11,541 bases of DNA from Candidatus Nanopelagicales bacterium (GTDB taxonomy: Bacteria > Actinomycetota > Actinomycetes > S36-B12 > UBA5976). Within the stretch, counting starts at the first letter, position 1. Every line of letters starts with the position of its first letter. The stretch spans positions 1 to 11,541 of the forward strand of contig JALRCB010000024.1 in NCBI GenBank assembly GCA_023257525.1. The letters run 5' to 3'. The notes beneath the pieces were generated by a model. The model did no database searches. It was not told where the DNA came from and saw only the letters and a list, made by a program, of their open reading frames with translations. A program made the translations under genes and the position numbers. Shown in pieces: positions 7,332 through 11,541 of this stretch.

Positions 7332-8285
7332 CTACTTACGGGCATTTACCCGAGCAGTTAAATCAGGAACTACCGAATGAAGGTCGCCAACAACACCGAA
7401 GTCAGCTAAATCAAAGATCGGTGCATCTGCATCTTTGTTAACGACAACAACAGTCTTTGAGGTTTGCATGCCAGCGCGATGCTGAATCGCACCAGAAATT
7501 CCATTCGCAACATAAAGCTGAGGCGATACGGTTTTGCCAGTCTGGCCAACCTGGAACTGATGTGGATACCAACCAGCATCTGTTGCGGCGCGGGATGCGC
7601 CAACTGCTGCGCCGAGCGAATCTGCCAATGGTTCGATGACGCTTGCAAAACCTTCATCGCTACCAACACCACGACCACCTGAGACCACAATTGCGGCTTC
7701 GGATAGATCTGGACGGCCACTCTTTTGAACTGAGACTCGATTAACAACTTTGGTTGCGCCAGCGGCAGCGCTAACTTCTGCAGCTACGTCTACGCGAGTT
7801 GCAGATCCACCAGATTGCACAGGTGCGATTGAGTTGGTGCGAACTGTGATTACTGGAGTGCCCTTGGACACTCTTGAGTGCACAATTGTTGCGCCACCAA
7901 ATACATTTTGAGTTGCAACAACGTCAGCAGAAACTGCCACTGCATCGGTGATAACACCAGAATCAATTGCAACTGCCAAACGGCCCGCGATTTCTTTGCC
8001 GTCTGCGGAAGATGGAATCAAAACTGCGGCCGGTGACTTCTCAGCAACAAGCTTTGCCAATACATCAACAGTTGGAACTACAACGTGATCCAAGAATGCT
8101 TGACCGTCTGCGACATAAACCGTTTTTGCGCCATGATCACCAAGAGTTGCTATTGCAGCATCAGCGCCAGGTCCAACAAAGACTGCACTTGGTTCGCCAA
8201 TTCCGGCAGCCATTGCTAGCAACTCAAGAGATACCTTCTTGATGTTGCCTTCCGAGTGCTCGATAAGTACTAATACTTCAGACAT
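7332..8285 (-). CDS. etfA: Electron transfer flavoprotein subunit alpha (FixB-like)
   Basis: EtfA forms a soluble heterodimer with EtfB and carries the FAD that takes electrons from acyl-CoA dehydrogenases and passes them towards the respiratory chain. The 317-residue protein has a variable N-terminal domain (1-190) and the conserved FAD-binding domain. That domain shows SGGRGVGS at about 202-209, SRAATDAGW at 231-239, and the long FAD signature from QVGQTGK to AIQHRAGM at 245-273. Length and motifs are normal, with no sign of the extra domains of bifurcating Etfs. The ATG at 8285 has AGGAG five bases upstream, and that ribosome site contains the etfB stop codon, so the two genes are coupled. 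Confidence 0.97.
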   Translation of the reverse strand: MSEVLVLIEHSEGNIKKVSLELLAMAAGIGEPSAVFVGPGADAAIATLGDHGAKTVYVADGQAFLDHVVVPTVDVLAKLVAEKSPAAVLIPSSADGKEIAGRLAVAIDSGVITDAVAVSADVVATQNVFGGATIVHSRVSKGTPVITVRTNSIAPVQSGGSATRVDVAAEVSAAAGATKVVNRVSVQKSGRPDLSEAAIVVSGGRGVGSDEGFASVIEPLADSLGAAVGASRAATDAGWYPHQFQVGQTGKTVSPQLYVANGISGAIQHRAGMQTSKTVVVVNKDADAPIFDLADFGVVGDLHSVVPDLTARVNARK

Positions 8286-8293
8286 GGATGCTC

Positions 8294-9073
8294 CTAGATA
8301 AATTTCTGGGTGACGAGGAATTCTTCGATTTTTTCTGCGCCATTGCCTTCATCAGTAATGACAGTGCCCTTTGCCTTAGCTGGACGCTCTGCGAAATCTT
8401 TAACTTCACTCCAGGCATTGGCAAGGCCGACAGCTGCTGCATCTAAACCAATGTCAGCAAGACTCAAGGTTTCCATCGGTGCCTTCTTGGCAGCCATGAT
8501 GTTCTTGAAAGATGGGTAACGAGGCTCATTTGTTTTTTCAACTACTGAAACAACGGCTGGCAGGCTGGACTGAACTTCGTCGTAACCGTAATCGGTAACG
8601 CGGTGGATTGTTAGGTTTGAACCGCTTACTTCAACCTTGTTTGCAAAAGTCATCTGTGGCAAACCAAGTCGAGCGGAAACCATTGCAGGCACAACACTCA
8701 TGCGTGCATCAGTTGATTCAGAGCCAAACATAATCAAATCAAAGCCACGGCCTTCAAGTGCTTTGGCAAGTACAAGTGATGTTGCAAGTGCGTCAGAACC
8801 GTGTAGCGCTGGATCGCTAATGTGAATTCCTGCGTGAGCACCCATTGAGATAGCTTTACGAACGCTGTCCGCTGCTTCATCTGGTCCCATGGAAAGAATT
8901 GTTACTTCGCCTTCGCCGGCTTCAACAATTCGCAGGGCTTCTTCAACTGCGTACTCATCGAGTTCGTTAACTACTCGGTCAGCCGCGGCGCGATCCAAAG
9001 TGCTGTCAGCTGCAGTCAACTTCTTTTCTGCCCAGCTATCTGGAACCTGCTTTACGCAAACACAAATCTTCAT
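8294..9073 (-). CDS. etfB: Electron transfer flavoprotein subunit beta (FixA-like)
   Basis: EtfB is the partner of EtfA. In the conventional type it binds AMP as a structural nucleotide and carries the loop that docks to acyl-CoA dehydrogenases. The 259 residues begin MKICVCVKQVPDSW, the typical EtfB N-terminus. They continue with NELDEYAVEEALR (37-49), the DEAADSVRKAISMGA segment (65-79), GSESTD (117-122) and EPRYPSFKNIMAAKK (183-197). The reading frame stays open 17 codons further upstream to 9124. I chose the ATG at 9073 because a strong AAAGGAG lies five bases before it and the conserved sequence starts at its first residue. The gene ends eight bases before the etfA start. The 155-base upstream gap carries regulatory candidates described separately. 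Confidence 0.96.
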   Translation of the reverse strand: MKICVCVKQVPDSWAEKKLTAADSTLDRAAADRVVNELDEYAVEEALRIVEAGEGEVTILSMGPDEAADSVRKAISMGAHAGIHISDPALHGSDALATSLVLAKALEGRGFDLIMFGSESTDARMSVVPAMVSARLGLPQMTFANKVEVSGSNLTIHRVTDYGYDEVQSSLPAVVSVVEKTNEPRYPSFKNIMAAKKAPMETLSLADIGLDAAAVGLANAWSEVKDFAERPAKAKGTVITDEGNGAEKIEEFLVTQKFI

Positions 9074-9078
9074 GCCAA

Positions 9079-9085
9079 CTCCTTT
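9079..9085 (-). promoter_or_regulatory. Ribosome binding site that fixes the etfB start
   Basis: AAAGGAG on the minus strand, five bases before the ATG at 9073. It rules against the longer reading that begins at 9124, whose extra 17 residues do not resemble an EtfB N-terminus. Confidence 0.85.
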
Positions 9086-9120
9086 AGCGCCCAGACGAAG
9101 TTTTAATCCACTTCCTAAAT

Positions 9121-9135
9121 CCACAATTTGTGTGG
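9121..9135. repeat. Inverted repeat CCACA-N5-TGTGG in the etfB leader
   Basis: The arms CCACA and TGTGG are separated by ATTTG. A shorter symmetric unit, CACAA-T-TTGTG, lies within it at 9122-9132. It starts five bases from the 16-bp palindrome at 9141-9156. It could be a second protein-binding site or part of a leader-RNA hairpin. The function is inferred from position only. Confidence 0.45.
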
Positions 9136-9140
9136 CTTCA

Positions 9141-9156
9141 GGATTGGATCCAATCC
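9141..9156. promoter_or_regulatory. Perfect 16-bp palindrome GGATTGGATCCAATCC, candidate operator of etfBA
   Basis: The sequence equals its own reverse complement over all 16 bases; symmetry stops at the next base on either side. It is in the non-coding gap 68 bases upstream of the etfB start and just downstream of the candidate -10 box at 9167-9172, where a dimeric repressor would block transcription. Dimeric regulators of fatty-acid genes, such as the TetR family, often use such sites, but I do not recognise this sequence as the site of a particular regulator. Confidence 0.5.
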
Positions 9157-9166
9157 GTCACTTACA

Positions 9167-9172
9167 ATCATA
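9167..9172 (-). promoter_or_regulatory. Candidate -10 box TATGAT of etfBA
   Basis: TATGAT reads on the minus strand, one mismatch from TATAAT and matching TANNNT. A start about seven bases further would give a leader of about 88 bases that includes the 16-bp palindrome near its beginning. No convincing -35 box is present 15-19 bases upstream; that stretch overlaps the inverted repeat at the end of the hydratase gene. Confidence 0.4.
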
Positions 9173-9191
9173 ATCGCTTATTTAAAAGGCG

Positions 9192-9232
9192 CTAGTTCAG
9201 GGTTGGCCTGAGTAGTAAGCCAAGCTAACTAG
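9192..9232 (-). terminator. Two-part hairpin over the hydratase stop codon, possible terminator
   Basis: Outer arms CTAGTT (9192-9197) and AACTAG (9227-9232) pair perfectly, as do inner arms TTGGC (9203-9207) and GCCAA (9219-9223). A small asymmetric internal loop separates the two stems and the terminal loop is 11 bases. In the minus-strand transcript the structure starts at the hydratase TAG codon, and four U's follow four bases after the stem. It could end the meaB-thioredoxin-hydratase message and so separate it from etfBA. Confidence 0.45.
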
Positions 9233-10002
9233 GAGAAATCTGCCTTACCTGGGCCATTTTCGACGAAGGACTTCATACCTACCTTTTGGTCATTGGTATC
9301 GAACTGGCCAGCAAACAGCCCCTGCTCCATAACCAAACCATCAGCCAATAGCTGCTCGCCACCCTTGTCGATTGCTCGCTTCGCAGCCTTCATCGCAGTA
9401 ACTGGACCAGTTGCGTAAAGGTTTGCTAGTTCCATAGCTCGCTTGAGCACGTCGCTTGAATCCACAACTTCATTGACTAAACCAAGAGTTAAAGCTTCAT
9501 CTGCATTCACTCTGCGTCCGGTAAAGATTAAATCTTTTGCACGTGATGGACCAATCAATCGAGCAAGTCGCTGGGTGCCACCACCGCCAGGAATGATTCC
9601 CAGCAAAATCTCAGGCTGACCCATAACGGAGTTTGATGCCGCAATTCTAAAGTCACAACTTAGAGCGAGTTCCAAACCGCCACCAAGGGCGTAGCCAGTG
9701 ATGGCAGCAATTGTTGGTACTGGGATATCGCCAACTGCATTAAAGCAATCCTGCAAACCTGGAGTCTCGCGTCTGGCAACTTCGCCGTCCCAATCAATCA
9801 TTTCTTTAATGTCAGCACCAGCAGCAAATGTTCGTTCGCCACCATAGATTACAACTGCACGCACTTCGTCCGAACTGGAAACTTCAAGTGCAACGGCTTT
9901 GATTTCCTCTTGCATGGCTCGATTTAGCACGTTCATTTTTGGACGATCTAAATTAATAACTGCAATACGCTCTTGGCGCTCAACTCTGATGAATTCTGAC
10001 AC
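9229..10002 (-). CDS. Enoyl-CoA hydratase/isomerase family protein (crotonase)
   Basis: This soluble crotonase-fold enzyme probably adds water across the double bond of 2-enoyl-CoA in beta-oxidation or in branched-chain amino acid breakdown. Its 257 residues are a standard length. Both catalytic glutamates of true hydratases are present: Glu111 in GGGLELALSCD and Glu131 in GQPEILLGIIPGGGGTQRL. The oxyanion-hole segments FAAGADIKEM (59-68) and GYALGGG (103-109) are intact. With both glutamates, hydratase activity is more likely than a dehalogenase or isomerase-only role. Chain-length preference cannot be read from sequence. The GTG start is bounded by an in-frame TAG four codons upstream. An AGG eight bases before it is a weak ribosome site, while TAGGCT six bases before it would make the message leaderless. 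Neighbouring Etf and MeaB genes support a role in acyl-CoA catabolism. Confidence 0.93.
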   Translation of the reverse strand: MSEFIRVERQERIAVINLDRPKMNVLNRAMQEEIKAVALEVSSSDEVRAVVIYGGERTFAAGADIKEMIDWDGEVARRETPGLQDCFNAVGDIPVPTIAAITGYALGGGLELALSCDFRIAASNSVMGQPEILLGIIPGGGGTQRLARLIGPSRAKDLIFTGRRVNADEALTLGLVNEVVDSSDVLKRAMELANLYATGPVTAMKAAKRAIDKGGEQLLADGLVMEQGLFAGQFDTNDQKVGMKSFVENGPGKADFS

Positions 10003-10036
10003 GTTATTAGCCTATCTACCGAATGTGGGGCAACAA
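10003..10036 (-). promoter_or_regulatory. Candidate promoter of the hydratase gene: TTGTTG-N16-TAGGCT-N6-GTG
   Basis: On the minus strand TTGTTG (10036-10031) is followed after 16 bases by TAGGCT (10014-10009), then AATAAC and the GTG at 10002. The -35 half begins TTG as in TTGACA and the -10 half fits TANNNT. The six-base final spacer is the same as in front of gatC and the desulfurase gene. A weak AGG ribosome site overlaps the -10 box, so initiation with a leader from an upstream promoter is the alternative. Confidence 0.5.
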
Positions 10037-10052
10037 AACTTTAAGGATGGGA

Positions 10053-11018
10053 TTAGAAAAGCGCGTTAGTTAGTGCAATTCTTGCCTTAACTACCGCAGG
10101 ATCTGCTGGGCCTGCAATTTCAAAAAGTTCCAAGACTCGCTCGCGAGTTTGATCCCGCTCAGTTCCGGTTACGTTCTTGAGGTGTTCAATGAGTAACGCA
10201 AATGCATCCGCAAACTCGCCCATCAAAAAAGTAGAATCAGCAGCTCGTAACACCGAATCAGTTTCTAGTGTCATGGTTTCAACATCTGCAGCTAAATCAC
10301 GACCATCCGTGCGCTGCAAGAGATTTACATTGAGCAAACCAATTTTTGCAATTGCATCACCTGGAGTAACAGACAGGATTTCTTTGTAGGCTTCGGCTGC
10401 TTTAGCCCAGTCTCCGGCCTCAAGGGCTGCTTCGGCGGCATCAAATCTTGGATCGCTTGGTGGCTGCAAAGTATCATTTTGGTTTTGTGATTCTTGTGCG
10501 GTGCCATCAGCCAATCCAACGCGTCCAGTAATGCCTGCTTTTTCAGCTTCAGCGAGCACGGCTTCTAACACTTGGCGAACTTGTGATTCGGGCATGGCGC
10601 CTTGGAACATCGGAGCTACCTGCCCACCGATAACGACATAAACCGTTGGGATTGATTGCACCTGGAAAGCTGCAGCAATTTGTTGTTCGGCATCAACATC
10701 AACTTTGGCCAGAATCCAGCGGCCGTCATATTCAAGGGCAAGTTTTTCAAGGATTGGCGAAAGTTGCTTACATGGTTCACACCAAGTGGCCCATAGATCA
10801 ACAACCACTGGGACAGTCATCGATTGAGTTATTACATCAGTTTCAAAGCTTGAGGTAGTCACATCAATGATCAAGTTACTTGCAACTGGATCTGCTGCCC
10901 GTTGCGCGGCAGCCTGGGCAGCTTTTGCTTGTGCTTCTCGCGCTGCAGCTACCGCGCCAAGGTCAATGGCGCCTTGCAAGTTCATATTGGACTGATTCAC
11001 GCCTCTATTGTGGCGCAT
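10053..11018 (-). CDS. Thioredoxin-domain protein with C-terminal TPR-like region (YbbN/CnoX-type)
   Basis: This 321-residue cytoplasmic protein has an Ala-rich N-terminal segment (about 18-45), a thioredoxin fold (about 50-155) and a helical region with TPR-like character (about 190-320, including AAEAALEAGDWAKAAEAYKEIL at 194-215). The active site WATWCEPCK carries Cys80 and Cys83, and the cis-proline is Pro124 in SIPT. Related YbbN/CnoX proteins guard against oxidative damage and hand clients to chaperones. E. coli YbbN lacks the first active-site cysteine, whereas this protein keeps both, so redox activity is expected. The ATG at 11018 has AGGA seven bases upstream and follows the meaB stop by 15 bases. 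A GTG at 11000 (giving MNQSNMNLQG) and an ATG at 10985 are possible alternative starts, because conserved sequence seems to begin near NLQGAIDLGA. Confidence 0.88.
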   Translation of the reverse strand: MRHNRGVNQSNMNLQGAIDLGAVAAAREAQAKAAQAAAQRAADPVASNLIIDVTTSSFETDVITQSMTVPVVVDLWATWCEPCKQLSPILEKLALEYDGRWILAKVDVDAEQQIAAAFQVQSIPTVYVVIGGQVAPMFQGAMPESQVRQVLEAVLAEAEKAGITGRVGLADGTAQESQNQNDTLQPPSDPRFDAAEAALEAGDWAKAAEAYKEILSVTPGDAIAKIGLLNVNLLQRTDGRDLAADVETMTLETDSVLRAADSTFLMGEFADAFALLIEHLKNVTGTERDQTRERVLELFEIAGPADPAVVKARIALTNALF

Positions 11019-11033
11019 CTATAGTTCCTAGGA

Positions 11034-11541
11034 CTAACTCAAGTCCCGCAAAATCTTTTTGACGGCTGATTCAGTTGAAATTTCGCCACTTGCTACTTGG
11101 GCACTTAGTGAATTCAAGCCCGCTGCATTCACGTCCATTAGTTCAGTAATCGAATCCAAGACAGCGCGACGAAGGTTTAGTTTGGCTCGTTCAACCGAAC
11201 GCAAAGCCCGATCGCCCGACGCCACTGCCCAATCGTTATGTTTTGAAATTGCCAGAACTAACTCTGCTAGACCTTGACCGGTTGTTGCAGTCGTGGTGAC
11301 AATCTCTGGAATCCAAGATGCTTGGCTGTTTGAACCAAGTCCGATCATGGAACGTAGTTCCCGAACTACCCCTTCGGCACCATCACGATCTGCCTTATTC
11401 ACGACATAGATATCAGCAATTTCTAAAATTCCTGCTTTTGCAGCTTGCACGCCATCACCTGCGCCAGGGGCCAAAACCAAAACCACGGTGTCCACGGCAT
11501 TTACAACATCTACCTCGGACTGACCAACACCAACGGTTTCA
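11034..11541 (-). CDS. meaB: Methylmalonyl-CoA mutase-associated GTPase MeaB (ArgK family), N-terminal part outside window
   Basis: MeaB is a G3E-type GTPase that escorts methylmalonyl-CoA mutase, gating cobalamin delivery and ejecting damaged cofactor. The frame is open to the right edge, so 168 residues are visible, about half of the roughly 330-residue family length. The visible part starts ETVGVGQSE, the family's Walker B/switch region, and continues with DTVVLVLAPGAGDGVQA, the NKAD guanine-specificity motif and a C-terminal helical region ending KKILRDLS, which contributes to dimerisation in the family. The Walker A loop must lie outside the window. A GTG at 11495 is internal and not a real start. 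Presence of meaB implies a methylmalonyl-CoA mutase, probably encoded nearby to the right, and a propionyl-CoA to succinyl-CoA route. Confidence 0.95.
   Translation of the reverse strand, partial: ETVGVGQSEVDVVNAVDTVVLVLAPGAGDGVQAAKAGILEIADIYVVNKADRDGAEGVVRELRSMIGLGSNSQASWIPEIVTTTATTGQGLAELVLAISKHNDWAVASGDRALRSVERAKLNLRRAVLDSITELMDVNAAGLNSLSAQVASGEISTESAVKKILRDLS

Noticed and set aside
9074..9124. 17-codon N-terminal extension of etfB
   Set aside because: The frame is open, but the strong AAAGGAG before the ATG at 9073 and the family N-terminus at that residue favour the shorter protein. The extension falls in the regulatory leader.
11022..11036. Near-palindrome around CCTAGG at the meaB stop and thioredoxin ribosome site
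   Set aside because: The symmetry is broken by an extra T, and the bases are already explained by the TAG stop and AGGA ribosome site.
1..11541. Mobile element, CRISPR, toxin-antitoxin or defence system
   Set aside because: Every substantial frame is accounted for by conserved genes on one strand. No repeats in array form, transposase motifs or small paired genes were seen.

Overview
This window comes from an actinobacterial chromosome. It holds eleven genes, all read from the minus strand, so transcription runs from high to low coordinates. Two are cut by the window edges: meaB at the right lacks its N-terminal half, and gatA at the left lacks at most a few C-terminal residues. The actinobacterial assignment rests on gene order. 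The series etfB, etfA, cysteine desulfurase, mnmA, a small MetE-like protein, ligA, gatC, gatA runs in the same order as the Mycobacterium tuberculosis neighbourhood that I recall as Rv3029c-Rv3011c, with fewer intervening genes here. Base composition looks close to half G+C by eye, low for this phylum. The genes are tightly packed, with several stop/start overlaps and a longest gap of 155 bases. This fits a small-genome planktonic actinobacterium such as a freshwater acI/Nanopelagicales-type lineage, but that placement is inference.

Layout in the direction of transcription: (1) meaB (partial), a thioredoxin-TPR co-chaperone-like gene, and an enoyl-CoA hydratase, ending in an inverted repeat over the hydratase stop codon. 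(2) etfB-etfA, with a 155-base upstream gap holding a candidate -10 box, a perfect 16-bp palindrome and a second inverted repeat. This unit is followed by a 10-bp hairpin. (3) Cysteine desulfurase, mnmA, MetE-like and ligA, four genes joined by 1-4 base overlaps. (4) gatC-gatA. The desulfurase and gatC starts are both preceded by TAGAAT exactly six bases upstream, the arrangement expected for leaderless transcripts. The hydratase GTG has the related TAGGCT at the same distance.

Functionally the right half is acyl-CoA catabolism: crotonase-type hydration, electron transfer flavoprotein accepting electrons from acyl-CoA dehydrogenases, and MeaB, which protects methylmalonyl-CoA mutase. The left half is information processing: sulfur mobilisation from cysteine and 2-thiolation of tRNA U34 (desulfurase plus MnmA), NAD-dependent DNA ligase, and the GatCAB tRNA amidotransferase, whose gatB is not in the window. 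The MetE-like protein has a partly altered metal-site pattern and no assigned role.

I saw no mobile element, CRISPR array, tRNA or rRNA, and no gene-free stretch longer than 300 bases. Nothing here is convincingly a new multi-gene system. The points most worth a second look are the shared leaderless-type promoter geometry, the palindromic operator candidate in front of etfB, and the altered metal site of the MetE-like protein.
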